From: Halorarius litoreus
GTDB taxonomy: Archaea > Halobacteriota > Halobacteria > Halobacteriales > Haloarculaceae
Length of the DNA stretch: 64,000 bases
Direction: 5' to 3'
Assembly: GCF_024362405.1 (NCBI RefSeq)
Contig: NZ_CP101454.1
Span: 310,001 to 374,000, forward strand
This document shows, piece by piece, positions 34,353 to 43,280 of this stretch. Position 1 is the first letter of the stretch, and each line of letters begins with the position of its first letter. Below the pieces are notes generated by a model. The model was not told the DNA's origin, ran no database searches, and saw only the letters and a list, made by a program, of their open reading frames with translations. A program made the translations under genes and the position numbers.

Positions 34353-34907
34353 ATGCCCGAGTGGCCCCCGGTCGACCACGACACGCTCCTCACCGACGCG
34401 AGGGAATACGCGCGGACGGTCGACGTGGACGTGGCCCTCGACGACCTCTCGTGGGAGGTTTCGACCCGCGCCAAGCGCCGGGCTGGGGCGTGTCTGTACC
34501 ACCGGGCGTCGGGCGACGTGACCATCCGGCTGGCGTGGCGCGCGGCCGAACGTTTCGACTGGAACGAGTTCGCCGCCGTGGTTCGCCACGAACTCATCCA
34601 CGCCTGGGAGTACCAGCAGTTCGGCGAAGCGGGCCACGGCCCCCGATTCAAACGCGAGGCCGACCGGCTGGACGTGGCGACGACGTGCCCGACGTTCAGT
34701 GTGCCGAGACTGCGACTGTACTGTACGAACACGGGCTGTGACTGGTCGGCCGACCGCCACCGCGCGAGCGAGGTCGTGCGCGAGCCCGAACACCGACGCT
34801 GTGGCCGCTGTGGCTCCCGCTACGAGGTAGAACACGTCGAATCGGGCGAGTGCTGGCGGACGAGCGCGGGCTACCGGGGCGCCAGAGAGCGAATCGAGGA
34901 GTGGTGA
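34353..34907 (+). CDS. SprT-like zinc metalloprotease domain protein
   Basis: A 184-aa SprT/Spartan-type protein. The zinc-protease motif is HELIHAWE (His79, Glu80, His83). A C-terminal zinc ribbon is formed by LYCTNTGCDW and RRCGRCGS. Such proteins are linked to proteolysis of DNA-protein crosslinks in eukaryotes. The role in haloarchaea is untested. It converges on the RNase H gene with a 3-bp gap. Confidence 0.88.
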   Translation: MPEWPPVDHDTLLTDAREYARTVDVDVALDDLSWEVSTRAKRRAGACLYHRASGDVTIRLAWRAAERFDWNEFAAVVRHELIHAWEYQQFGEAGHGPRFKREADRLDVATTCPTFSVPRLRLYCTNTGCDWSADRHRASEVVREPEHRRCGRCGSRYEVEHVESGECWRTSAGYRGARERIEEW

Positions 34908-34910
34908 GTC

Positions 34911-35537
34911 TCAGTCGGCGTGCCGGTCGGCCCGAGACGGTGGGGGAATCTGCTCCTCCGTCGCCGTCTCAGGAGAAGTCGGAAGGACACACCGCTGGGG
35001 TTCGCGGTTGACGTGTGCGTAGCTCGCGGGGTCGTTCGCGAGCGGGTGCGCGGGGTTCTCCCGGGAGTCGAGCCGCGCGGCACGCAGTTCCTCGAAGCCG
35101 CGGATGCGGGCGCGGATGCCGCGCCAGTGGTGGTTGGTCGCGGGGGGAACGCGGCAGGGGTGCGGTGGGCGGTCGTCGGGGCCCTTGGCGGCGAGCCACG
35201 CGCGGTTGACGTTCGCCGCGAGGTCGTCGTGGTCCAGCAGGACGCCGACGCGGGCCGTGCGCGGGGCACGGGCGGCGAGCACGTCGAGACCGAGGTGGAG
35301 CGCGCGATACTCCGCGACGTTGTTGTCGGGGGCGCTGTCGGGCACCGACAGCCGGGCGACGGTCTCGCCGTCGCGCGTCTCGATGACGACACCCAGCCCG
35401 CCGACTCCGGAGTCGCGATAGGAGCCGTCGGTCGCCACGTAGAAATCCCGGTGGTGGGTGCGTGGCGGATGCGCGATATGGGGGGTAGGAGCGTCGTCGA
35501 ACAGGTCTCGCAGTGCCGGCCGGCCGTATGCGGCCAT
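34911..35537 (-). CDS. rnhA: RNase H type I-like protein
   Basis: A 208-aa protein with an RNase HI fold. DFYVATDGSYRDSGVGGLGV gives the first catalytic Asp, NNVAEYRALHLGLDVL the Glu, and VGVLLDHDDLAANVN a further Asp. It degrades RNA in RNA:DNA hybrids. The N-terminal 30 residues and C-terminal 40 residues are haloarchaeal extensions rich in Pro and charged residues. It is divergent from the CBS gene, with a 126-bp spacer that includes GGCTCTTAAATATGCGG (TATA, 35549-35565). Confidence 0.85.
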   Translation of the reverse strand: MAAYGRPALRDLFDDAPTPHIAHPPRTHHRDFYVATDGSYRDSGVGGLGVVIETRDGETVARLSVPDSAPDNNVAEYRALHLGLDVLAARAPRTARVGVLLDHDDLAANVNRAWLAAKGPDDRPPHPCRVPPATNHHWRGIRARIRGFEELRAARLDSRENPAHPLANDPASYAHVNREPQRCVLPTSPETATEEQIPPPSRADRHAD

Positions 35538-35663
35538 ACCTTCGCTCCGTGCTGGGGGCTCTTAAATATGCGGCTACTATGGCAGCTCGTAACACGAGGG
35601 CGCACCGTCATCGGGTTCCGAACCCACACAAGGCATACGTATCCGCCACGCGAGAGGGACGGT

Positions 35664-36167
35664 ATGCGAGCGCGCGACATCATGACGGCCGACGTGGAGA
35701 CCGTCGCCCCCGACGACGACGTGAGCGAGGTACTGACGAAGCTGGCCCACGCCGACTTCAACGGGTTTCCCGTGGTGGACGGTGAGCAACTCGTCGGCAT
35801 CGTCACGCAGGGCGACCTCGTGGGGCTGTTCCAGTCCCGCGACCGGACGCTGTGGATTCCCATCGGCTTCCCGCCGTTCCTGGAGTCGCTCACCTACGGC
35901 ATCGACCTCTCGTGGGACCAGCTCGACGTGGGCATCGACATGGTGAAGAACTCGGGCAAGCCCATCAGCGAGGTGATGACGACGGACGTGGTGACCGTCG
36001 GGCCCGACGACGACCTCGACACGGTGCTCGCGCTGCTCGCAGACGAGGAGCGCGACATCAACCGCTTGCCCGTCGTCACCGACGGCGAACTCGTGGGCAT
36101 CATCGCCCGCCAGGACGTGCTCCGGGCGCTCAAGGAGGAACGAGCGGCCGGACGCACCGACGTCTGA
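35664..36167 (+). CDS. CBS domain pair protein
   Basis: A 167-aa protein with two CBS motifs (MRARDIMTADVETVAPDDDV with NGFPVVDGEQLVGIVTQGDL; ISEVMTTDVVTVGPDDDLDT with NRLPVVTDGELVGIIARQDV). The pair forms one Bateman module that usually binds adenosine nucleotides. The linker between them (about residues 60-95, ending in a hydrophobic segment) resembles the HPP/CBS-type arrangement of archaeal stand-alone proteins. Its partner is unknown. Confidence 0.9.
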   Translation: MRARDIMTADVETVAPDDDVSEVLTKLAHADFNGFPVVDGEQLVGIVTQGDLVGLFQSRDRTLWIPIGFPPFLESLTYGIDLSWDQLDVGIDMVKNSGKPISEVMTTDVVTVGPDDDLDTVLALLADEERDINRLPVVTDGELVGIIARQDVLRALKEERAAGRTDV

Positions 36168-36221
36168 CACACCGTCCCGCGGCTTCGAAACCTTCTATCC
36201 CCCCGACTACGCACTTCCGAC

Positions 36222-37166
36222 GTGAGACACCGCAACCTGCTGCTGTTCCTCCTGCTCGCGGCGGTGTGGGGCTCGGCGTTCGTCGCTATCAAAGCCGGGC
36301 TCGGTACCCCCGCCGCACCCGCAGGGTTCTTCGAGACGCCCATCCTCTTCGCGGCGCTCCGCTACGACATCGCCGGGGTGTTGATGCTCGGCTACGCCGC
36401 GTACGTGACCGACCGCTGGCTCCCACGGACTCGAACGGAGTGGGCGAGCGTGCTGGTCGCGGGCGCGCTGATGATCGCCGCGTACCACGCGTTCCTCTTC
36501 GTCGGCGAGACCGACCCCGCGGTGACGAGCGCCGTCGCCGCCATCGTCGTCTCGCTGTCGCCCGTCCTCACGGCGGGCTTCTCCCGGCTGTTCCTGCCGA
36601 GCGACCGGCTCACGGTCCTCGGCTTCGTCGGCCTCCTGCTGGGACTCGTCGGCGTCGTCCTCCTGACGAAACCGACGCCCGACAATCTCGGCATCAACCT
36701 CGGCGTCGGCCTCGTGTTCCTCGCGGCCGCGGCGTTCGCGCTCGGCTCGGTGCTGAATCGGCGCATCGACGCCGACCTCCCCATCGAGACGCTCGAAGCG
36801 TGGGCGATGCTCGTCGGCGCGCTCCTGATGCACGTCGCGAGCCTCGGCATCGGCGAGTCGGTCGCCGACGCCACCTTCTCGACCACGGCACTCCTCGCAC
36901 TCGGGTACCTCGCACTCGCGGCGAGCGCCGGCGGCTTCCTCGTCTACTTCGATCTGCTGGAGCGGCTGGGCCCCGTCGAGATCAACCTCGTCTCCTACGT
37001 CGCCCCGGTGTTCGCGGCGCTCGTCGGCTTCCTCCTGCTCGAGGAGGGCCTCGACGTGTACGCAGTTGCCGGCTTCGTCGTCATCCTCGTCGGCTTCGCG
37101 CTCATGAAGCGAGACGCCATCCGCGAGGAGTTGGCCGGCACCTCCACCCCCACGAAGGGGGACTGA
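36222..37166 (+). CDS. EamA/DMT family transporter
   Basis: A 314-aa protein with ten predicted helices and the internal two-fold EamA repeat (RNLLLFLLLAAVWGSAFVAI; GVGLVFLAAAAFALGSVLNR). The usual Pro/Gly-rich end helices are present (VSYVAPVFAALVGFLLLEEG). It is probably a metabolite exporter, substrate unknown. It starts with GTG 36222 (VRHRNLLL). It may be co-transcribed with the next gene, 27 bp away. Confidence 0.88.
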   Translation: MRHRNLLLFLLLAAVWGSAFVAIKAGLGTPAAPAGFFETPILFAALRYDIAGVLMLGYAAYVTDRWLPRTRTEWASVLVAGALMIAAYHAFLFVGETDPAVTSAVAAIVVSLSPVLTAGFSRLFLPSDRLTVLGFVGLLLGLVGVVLLTKPTPDNLGINLGVGLVFLAAAAFALGSVLNRRIDADLPIETLEAWAMLVGALLMHVASLGIGESVADATFSTTALLALGYLALAASAGGFLVYFDLLERLGPVEINLVSYVAPVFAALVGFLLLEEGLDVYAVAGFVVILVGFALMKRDAIREELAGTSTPTKGD

Positions 37167-37193
37167 TTTCACCCACGGCACCCATCCCCACCC

Positions 37194-38189
37194 ATGCGTC
37201 GCCGGCTCGCGCTCCTCGTCGCGCTCCTGTTGCTGACACTCCTGGTGCTCGCGGTGGGCCCACGCGCCGTCCTCGCGGAACTCGCCGCTGCCGAGCCGTG
37301 GCCACTCGTCGTGGGCGCGCTCGGGAGCCTCGGGGCGCTCGCCGCGTGGAGCGAGGCCCAGCGCCGACTCCACTGGGCGGCCGGTGCATCGGTCCCGGCG
37401 CCCCGGTTCTTCCGTGGCTACCTCGTCGGCGTCTTCGGCAAACAGGTTCTTCCGGGCGGACAGATCGCGGGCCCGGCCATCGTCGCGTACGCCGTCGGCC
37501 GCGAGACCGACCTCCCCTACGAGGCAGACCTCGCGGCCGCCACCGTCGGCAAACTCCTCGGGACGCTCGCAGCGGTCGTTCCGGTCGCCGTCGGCCTCGC
37601 CGTCGTCGCCGTCCCCCAGACCGTGGCTCGCCCCGCCGTGGTCGCCCTCGGGGTCGTCACGCTCGGCGTGGTGGGAGTGGCTGGCGGCGTCCGCGCCCGC
37701 CCGGACCACCTCGCCGCCGGGTTCAGACGGCTCGGCGCGGTCCTCCACGCGACGCTCGGCCGAGTTTCGACGCACCTCCGCGACCGAACGACGCCCGAGG
37801 CGGTCGACGCGACCATCAGCCGGGGACGACGCACCCTCGGCGTCGTGGGCGCCGACCGCCGGGCGCTCGCGGTCGCCTACGGCTTCACTGCCGTCGGCTG
37901 GGGACTCTACGCGGTCGCGCTGTGGGGCGCAGCCACCGCCGTCGGACTCGCACTCCCGCTGACGGTCGCGCTGTTCGTCGCCCCCGTCGCCTCGCTCGGG
38001 ACGCTCGTCCCCCTTCCATCAGGCGTCGGCGGCGTCGACCTCGTGCTCGGCGCGCTCCTCGTCGCCTTCACGGGTGCGGGGGTAGCGACGACGGCGGCCG
38101 CCGTCCTCCTCTATCGCGTCCTCGTGGACGTGGTGCCGGCACTCGCGGGCGCCGTGGCGGGGCTGACGGCGATGGGGGACGAGCGCTGA
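37194..38189 (+). CDS. UPF0104 / LPG-synthase-like transmembrane protein
   Basis: A 331-aa polytopic protein of the lysylphosphatidylglycerol synthase transmembrane (UPF0104, AglD-like) family. Seen are RFFRGYLVGVFGKQVLPGG (the typical G-x2-P-x-G segment), LGTLVPLPSGVGGVDLVLGA near the C-terminus, and a closing LLYRVLVDVVPALAGAV helix. Members are flippase-like or glycolipid-linked. The exact role is unknown. Confidence 0.85.
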   Translation: MRRRLALLVALLLLTLLVLAVGPRAVLAELAAAEPWPLVVGALGSLGALAAWSEAQRRLHWAAGASVPAPRFFRGYLVGVFGKQVLPGGQIAGPAIVAYAVGRETDLPYEADLAAATVGKLLGTLAAVVPVAVGLAVVAVPQTVARPAVVALGVVTLGVVGVAGGVRARPDHLAAGFRRLGAVLHATLGRVSTHLRDRTTPEAVDATISRGRRTLGVVGADRRALAVAYGFTAVGWGLYAVALWGAATAVGLALPLTVALFVAPVASLGTLVPLPSGVGGVDLVLGALLVAFTGAGVATTAAAVLLYRVLVDVVPALAGAVAGLTAMGDER

Positions 38190-38240
38190 CTCCGGCCAAC
38201 CACCAACGCATTTCAGTCCTCGGTGAGACGACACGACCGT

Positions 38241-39218
38241 ATGGGTGACAGCGACACCGACCCGGTCGCGGCTCACTCAGAGGAAGAGACCTACGAGGTG
38301 ACCGGCTGGACGCCCCGCACGCGGCTCGACAGGGCGGCGGTGGGGCTCCACGGGCTCCTGCGCCGCGGAGGCGGCGCACTGCTCGTCCTCGTCGCGGTCG
38401 CGCTGCTCGCCGGACAGCTCGGCATCATCGGCTTCGCCATGCTCCAGGAGCCGACGCTGGGGGCGCTGACGCTCCTCTCGATCGTCCCCGCGGTCGTGCT
38501 CGTGGGCGCCATCTGGTACGAGAACGAGACGATGCGCGAGCCGTGGTCCGTGCTCGCCGCGACGTTCCTGCTGGCGGTGGTGTTCGCCGCGTTCGCGGCC
38601 GTCGTCAACTCCGCCGCAGGCCCGGTCATCAAGGGGCTCGTCCCGGTCGTCGGGACGGCGCTCTACTTCTTCGTCGTCGTCGCGCCCGTCGAGGAGACGG
38701 TGAAGTGGCTGGCGACCCGCGTCTACGCGTTCAACACCGACTCGTTCGACGCGGTCATCGACGGCGCCGTCTACGGAGCGGTCGCCGGCCTCGGCTTCGC
38801 CACCATCGAGAACGCCCTCTACATCACGCAGGCGGCCATCCAGCAGGGCACCATCGCCAGCAGTGCGGCCGTCGAACAGGCGCTCGGGGCGGCCACCACC
38901 CGCTCGTTCGTTGGGCCGGGCCACGTCGTCTGGTCGGCCATCGCGGGCTACTACCTGGGGCTCGCGAAGTTCGCCGACGAGAACGCCGGCCCCATCGTCG
39001 TGAAGGGACTCCTGGTGGCGGCGCTCGCCCACGCGACGTACAACACGCTCGTCAACTACCTCCCCGCACTCGGTATCGAGCTCTCCGGTGGACTGTTCTT
39101 CCTGTTCGTCGTCGCCTACGACGGCGTGTTCGCCTACTACCTCTACCGGAAGCTCTCGAAGTACCGTGACGCCTACGACGCCACGGTGGACGGAACCGAG
39201 ACTGCCGCCTCAGACTAA
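38241..39218 (+). CDS. PrsW-like intramembrane metalloprotease
   Basis: A 325-aa membrane protein with the PrsW signatures: APVEETVKWLATR (EExxK), GLGFATIENALY and GPGHVVWSAIAGYYLG with the metal-binding His. It has about eight helices. An acidic N-terminal tail (MGDSDTDPVAAHSEEE) lies in the cytosol. It may cleave membrane proteins in site-1-like signalling, with substrates unknown. It overlaps the convergent aldo/keto reductase by 9 bp. Confidence 0.88.
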   Translation: MGDSDTDPVAAHSEEETYEVTGWTPRTRLDRAAVGLHGLLRRGGGALLVLVAVALLAGQLGIIGFAMLQEPTLGALTLLSIVPAVVLVGAIWYENETMREPWSVLAATFLLAVVFAAFAAVVNSAAGPVIKGLVPVVGTALYFFVVVAPVEETVKWLATRVYAFNTDSFDAVIDGAVYGAVAGLGFATIENALYITQAAIQQGTIASSAAVEQALGAATTRSFVGPGHVVWSAIAGYYLGLAKFADENAGPIVVKGLLVAALAHATYNTLVNYLPALGIELSGGLFFLFVVAYDGVFAYYLYRKLSKYRDAYDATVDGTETAASD

Positions 39219-40196
39219 CGACGGCGGCGTCTTCGCGTCCGCGAGCCGCTCGTACTGGTCGTCAGTCAACTCGACCGCTGCGGCCGCGAGGTTCTCCTCC
39301 AGCTGCTCGACGGTGCGCGCGCCGACGATGGGCGCGGTGACCTGTTCGTGGTGCATGAGCCACGCGAGGCTCACCTGTGCGGGGGAGGCGTCGACCTCGT
39401 CGGCCACCTGTTCGACGACGTCGAGCGCGTCGAAGTTCGCTTCGGTCAGATAGCGGTCGGCGAACGTGTCGTTCTCCGCGGCGCGAGTCCCCTCGGGAAT
39501 CTGCTCGCGGTCGTACTTCCCGGTGAGAACGCCGCCGCCGAGCGGCGACCACGGACACATCCCGATGTCGTACTCGGCGCAGGCGTCGACGTAGTCGTAC
39601 TCGACCTCACGCGTGACGAGGCTGTATCGCGGCTGGGCGACCGTGAAGGGCTCGTACCCTTCGCGGCGGGCGAGCTCGTTCGCCTGCGCGATGCGCCACG
39701 CGTTCGGTTCGAACGTCGACGTCCCCAGGTAGTGGACCTTCCCGTCGCGGACGAGCCCGTCGAGCGTCCGCATGAGCTCGGCGGCGGGCGTCGCGTCGTC
39801 CCAGCGGTGGATGTACAGCAGGTCGAGGTAGTCGGTGCCGAGCCGGTCGAGCATCAGGTCGATCTGCCGGCGGATGTGCTTGCGGGAGAGGCCGCGGCCG
39901 TTCGGGTCGTCCTCGCGGGTCGGCCAGTACACCTTCGAGGCGAGCACGAACTGGTCGCGGTCGCGGTCCGCGAGCCAGTCGCCGATCCACTGTTCGCTCA
40001 GGCCGCCGCCGTACACGTCGGCGGTGTCGATGAAGTTGCCACCCGCGTCGGCGTACGCCGACAGCAGGTCCAGGGCTCGCGCCCGATCGATTTCGATCTC
40101 GCCGTCGTCGTTCTCGCGACCGTATCGCCACGTGCCGAAGCAGAGTTCCGAAACCTGTGTGCCGGTGCTACCGAGTGGGACGAAATCCAGCGCCAT
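39210..40196 (-). CDS. aldo/keto reductase
   Basis: A 328-aa NADPH-dependent oxidoreductase of the AKR superfamily. The catalytic tetrad is visible: Asp and Tyr in NFIDTADVYGGG, Lys in FVLASKVYW and His in LLYIHRWD. The sequence starts MALDFVPLGSTGTQVSELCF, usual for this family. A start at 40205 (MSG) would add three residues. The substrate is not evident. Confidence 0.93.
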   Translation of the reverse strand: MALDFVPLGSTGTQVSELCFGTWRYGRENDDGEIEIDRARALDLLSAYADAGGNFIDTADVYGGGLSEQWIGDWLADRDRDQFVLASKVYWPTREDDPNGRGLSRKHIRRQIDLMLDRLGTDYLDLLYIHRWDDATPAAELMRTLDGLVRDGKVHYLGTSTFEPNAWRIAQANELARREGYEPFTVAQPRYSLVTREVEYDYVDACAEYDIGMCPWSPLGGGVLTGKYDREQIPEGTRAAENDTFADRYLTEANFDALDVVEQVADEVDASPAQVSLAWLMHHEQVTAPIVGARTVEQLEENLAAAAVELTDDQYERLADAKTPPSLV

Positions 40197-40240
40197 ACCG
40201 GACAAAGACGGGGGAACCTATTCAATTCGGGGTTGCGCGC

Positions 40241-40471
40241 CTACTCCCGCTTGTGGTCGTGGCCGACGAGGAGGGCGACGACGTTCGCGAGCAGGAGCCC
40301 GGCGAACAGCAGCAGGCTGGTGGTGTTCTCGAACCCACCGAACAGCATCGGGAGATACACGAACGGCAGGAGGATGGCTGTCCAGAACGCGAACGCTTCG
40401 ACGGGACGGCGCAGGAGTCGCGCCGCCCGCGAGTCTCGCAGGGTTTCGCGGACTTGGGTGGAGGGACTCAT
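40241..40471 (-). CDS. small two-helix membrane protein
   Basis: A 76-aa protein: a basic N-terminus (MSPSTQVRETLRDSRAARLL) then two helices, FAFWTAILLPFVYLPMLFGG and LLLFAGLLLANVVALLVGHD. Alternative in-frame starts are 40480 and 40495. No family beyond haloarchaeal small membrane proteins is recognised. The gene's AT-rich upstream (40500-40512) fits a promoter. Confidence 0.65.
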   Translation of the reverse strand: MSPSTQVRETLRDSRAARLLRRPVEAFAFWTAILLPFVYLPMLFGGFENTTSLLLFAGLLLANVVALLVGHDHKRE

Positions 40472-40671
40472 CGTTGACATGGGCGCTTCGTCCATCCGTA
40501 TGATAGCTACTGGCTTATAGCCGGCAGAGCCTTCGTTTCGTTTCAGTCCGTTTTACTATCAGCATAGAGACTGCGTACGATGTTTCACGACGGCAGCAGA
40601 ATCCGCGAGACGTTTTAAAGAGCCCAGAGAAGAGTTTGTGGACGAACGTCGAGAAGCCGGTGATGAACCTG

Positions 40672-40920
40672 TCAGTGGTCGTCGAGTGCCGCCCGGAGCC
40701 GCTCGCGCTCGTCGGCCGAGAGGTCGGCGGCGGCTTCGGCGGCAAAGGGGCTCGCGAGGAGGGTGGCGAACGCCCGATGTGTCTTCTCGCGGACGCGGTC
40801 GACTGCCTTCTCGGTCGCCTCGACCGACTGGCCGCGGCGTTCGGCGATCTGTTCGAGGTCGTGGCCCTCGGCAAGCAGGTCGGCGACCCGCTGCTCGCCC
40901 GTCGAGAGGATGGAGCGCAT
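40672..40920 (-). CDS. small helix-turn-helix protein
   Basis: An 82-aa protein with a LuxR/sigma-region-4-like helix-turn-helix: LSTGEQRVADLLAEGHDLEQ, then IAERRGQSVEATEKAVDRVR. The C-terminal half is an acidic helix. It probably binds DNA, but its partners are unknown. It is followed on the same strand, beyond a 250-bp gap, by a small membrane protein. Between 40496 and 40671 only a TTTTAAAG box (40613-40620) stands out. Confidence 0.65.
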   Translation of the reverse strand: MRSILSTGEQRVADLLAEGHDLEQIAERRGQSVEATEKAVDRVREKTHRAFATLLASPFAAEAAADLSADERERLRAALDDH

Positions 40921-40959
40921 AGTCGTCGTTCGGCCGCGGGCACCAAATACGCGACGGCG

Positions 40960-41382
40960 TCACCCGAGCCGCCGAACCTCGACCTCGTGGGGGCCCTGTA
41001 GCGTCTCGATGGTCGCACGGTCGCGGATGGCATCGCGAACCGCCCTCCGCCACGCCGCGACTGCCGCCTCGTGGCGCTCGCGATGCCGCTCCGACGAGTA
41101 CGAGGCGTCGGGGTCCGCACGCAACTCGTCCTCGGTCGTGTCCGGGTCCGGAAACGCCGGCGCGTCGACGAGCCGCTCGGGTTCGACGTGGAGCGGCGCG
41201 GGGTCGCCGTACGGCGACTCCCGGCCCGCGAGGTGGATGCGCGCGCGCATCCGGCCCGTGAACGGCGGCGTGACGCGCAGCACTGCGCCCACGTCTCGGC
41301 GAGCGTTCGCCTCCAGCGCCGAGACGATGTCGTCGGTGTGGATGGCCAGCACCCGGATGACCGTCGGGTCGTCGGACTGCAC
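40960..41382 (-). CDS. conserved haloarchaeal protein, function unknown
   Basis: A 140-aa soluble, charged protein with VIRVLAIHTDDIVSALEANA at the start, an RVTPPFTGRMRARIHLAG core and a C-terminal helical DAIRDRATIETLQGPHEVEV. This outline is familiar from haloarchaeal genomes, but I cannot name the family with confidence. The GTG at 41382 is a best guess at the start because the conserved-looking part begins there. Confidence 0.6.
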   Translation of the reverse strand: MQSDDPTVIRVLAIHTDDIVSALEANARRDVGAVLRVTPPFTGRMRARIHLAGRESPYGDPAPLHVEPERLVDAPAFPDPDTTEDELRADPDASYSSERHRERHEAAVAAWRRAVRDAIRDRATIETLQGPHEVEVRRLG

Positions 41383-41457
41383 GCCCGGAGAGGCGGGCGG
41401 CGAGACAATGAGCGTTCGGCTCGCGGGGCTTTTGATGCACCCCCACGACGACCGGTT

Positions 41458-41685
41458 GTGAGCTGGGAACGGACCGCCGACACCGAGACACGTATCGAGT
41501 GGGAGCGGTCGGACGGCTACGCCCGGGTCGTCGCCCGCCGCACCGCGAGCGGCGACTGGGCGGTCAGCCTCGACCGGCTGGAGCAGGCCCCTGAGGGCGA
41601 GACGTACGCCCACGAGACCGTTGGCTCTCGCGACGACGCCGTCGACCGCGCCGAGGCGTGGACCGCCGAACACGACATCGACTGA
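41458..41685 (+). CDS. DUF7543-like small haloarchaeal protein
   Basis: A 75-aa protein starting at GTG 41458: VSWERTADTETRIEWERSDG, then DWAVSLDRLEQAPEGETYAH. The high Trp/Glu/Arg content and the DRLEQAPEG segment match a haloarchaeal family that I recall as DUF7543. Function unknown. It sits 45 bp upstream of the peptidase gene and may be co-transcribed. Confidence 0.6.
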   Translation: MSWERTADTETRIEWERSDGYARVVARRTASGDWAVSLDRLEQAPEGETYAHETVGSRDDAVDRAEAWTAEHDID

Positions 41686-41730
41686 CACGGCGGGGAAAAC
41701 GTTAGGGGAGTCGCAGTCGCAGCCGGCGAC

Positions 41731-42774
41731 ATGGCAGTCACCACCCCGCCACCGCTCGAACCGGGGAGTCGCGTGGCGGTCTGTCGCCCCGCCGCGGCGC
41801 CCGCCGAGGGAACGTACCCCGAGCACCTGATCGACCTCGGCTTCGACCGCCTCCGCGACGAGTTCGGACTCGAGCCCGTCGCGTACGACAGCCTCCACGC
41901 GGACACCCGCGAGCTGTTCGACCACCCCGAGCGACGCGCTCGGGAGCTCGAACGCGCGTTCCGCGACCCCGACATCGACGGCGTTGTGGCGGCCATCGGC
42001 GGCAACGACCAGATTCGCCTGCTCCCACATCTCGACCCCGAGGTGTTCCGCGAGCAGCCGACCCGCTTCTACGGGACGAGCGACAACACCTCGGTCGCGG
42101 CGTTCCTCCGCGAGCAGGGTATCGTCTCCTTTTACGGCGGGACGCTGTTCACCGACGTCTGTGAACCCGGCGACATCGACGAGTACACCCGCGAGTACCT
42201 GGAGCGGGCGTTCTTCGAGGGCTCGCTGGGCGAGATTGCGGACCCCGAGCGGTTCAGCGACGAGGACCTCGACTGGCACGACCCCGCGAACCTCGACCGC
42301 CAGCCTGAGTACGAGGCGAGCGAGGGCCGTCGCTGGCACGGCACCGGGTGCGTCGAGGGGCGAACGTGGGGTGGCTGTCTCGAGGTTCTGAACAGCCACC
42401 TCGCCACGGACCGCGCGCTCCCCGAGGACACCGAGGGCTCGGTCCTGCTGCTCGAAACCTCCGAGGAACTCCCGGGGGCGGGCGAGGTGTGGCGCACCCT
42501 GATGGCGCTGGGAGAGCGTGGCATGCTCGACGTCGGGGCAGTGCTCGTCGGGCGGGCGAAGGCCCGCGCGTTCGGAACCGAGCGTTCGGCCGACGAGCGG
42601 GCGGCCTACCGGGAGCGACAGCGCGACGCCGTACTGGAGGGAGTCCGCGAGTACAGCGAGGACGCCGTCGTCGTGACGGACGTGACGTTCGGCCACGCCC
42701 GGCCCGTCGCGCCGCTTCCTGTCGGCGGGCGTGTGGTCGTCGACGCCGACGAGCGGACTATTCGGTTCCCATGA
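41731..42774 (+). CDS. S66 family peptidase (LD-carboxypeptidase / MccF-like)
   Basis: A 347-aa protein of the LdcA/MccF serine peptidase family. The nucleophile region is RFYGTSDNTSVAAFLRE (the GTSD serine). The Glu and His of the charge-relay triad are probably in LLLLETSEELPGA and DVTFGHARPVAP. Archaeal cells lack murein, so MccF-like cleavage of amide-linked nucleotide or peptide compounds is more likely than LD-carboxypeptidase activity. It converges on the DUF7522 gene with a 17-bp overlap. Confidence 0.88.
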   Translation: MAVTTPPPLEPGSRVAVCRPAAAPAEGTYPEHLIDLGFDRLRDEFGLEPVAYDSLHADTRELFDHPERRARELERAFRDPDIDGVVAAIGGNDQIRLLPHLDPEVFREQPTRFYGTSDNTSVAAFLREQGIVSFYGGTLFTDVCEPGDIDEYTREYLERAFFEGSLGEIADPERFSDEDLDWHDPANLDRQPEYEASEGRRWHGTGCVEGRTWGGCLEVLNSHLATDRALPEDTEGSVLLLETSEELPGAGEVWRTLMALGERGMLDVGAVLVGRAKARAFGTERSADERAAYRERQRDAVLEGVREYSEDAVVVTDVTFGHARPVAPLPVGGRVVVDADERTIRFP

Positions 42775-43171
42775 CCGGTTCGACCGCGTCGATGACGGGC
42801 TCGACGTCCGCGTCCGGCGCGAGCGCGACGTACAGCCCCTCGTCGGCCGCGAGCATACGGAGGAGCGTCAACCCCTCCATCCGGGTGACGATGGCGCGGA
42901 CGCGGCCGGCGTTCGGCAACAGCGTCTTCTCGTAGGTGTCGCGCTCGAGGAAGTCCATGTTGAGATGTGCGAGCACCCGGTCGTAGTGGCGCTGGAGGTG
43001 GTCCTCGTCGCGGTAGAGCTCGACGATCTCGTCGGCGACGAACAGCGGCCGATGGGCGTCGCTGGTGAACTCGACGAACGAGAGCAGGTCGTCGCCGACG
43101 ACGTCGCGGGCGGCCTCCATGGCCGCCACGCCGTCGAAACTCGCGAGCTCCGAGGGTCCCGTGAGCGGCAT
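42758..43171 (-). CDS. DUF7522-like haloarchaeal protein
   Basis: A 137-aa soluble protein starting MPLTGPSELASFDGVAAMEA. It contains LLSFVEFTSDAHRPLFVADE and HYDRVLAHLNMDFLERDTYE. Proteins of this outline are found beside HTR-like genes in haloarchaea, as here (divergent, 110-bp spacer). Function unknown; a role in signal reception is conceivable. ATG 43171 is preferred over 43189. Confidence 0.65.
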   Translation of the reverse strand: MPLTGPSELASFDGVAAMEAARDVVGDDLLSFVEFTSDAHRPLFVADEIVELYRDEDHLQRHYDRVLAHLNMDFLERDTYEKTLLPNAGRVRAIVTRMEGLTLLRMLAADEGLYVALAPDADVEPVIDAVEPVMGTE

Positions 43172-43280
43172 TGCAGCGTGGTACCACACCGGTCGTCAAA
43201 AGTCGTGTGGTGCGCAGGCAGGTCCCGTCGAGCGTGCCGACGAGGGAACTATATGCTCGCCGTTGGAAGGTGGAGTCGAG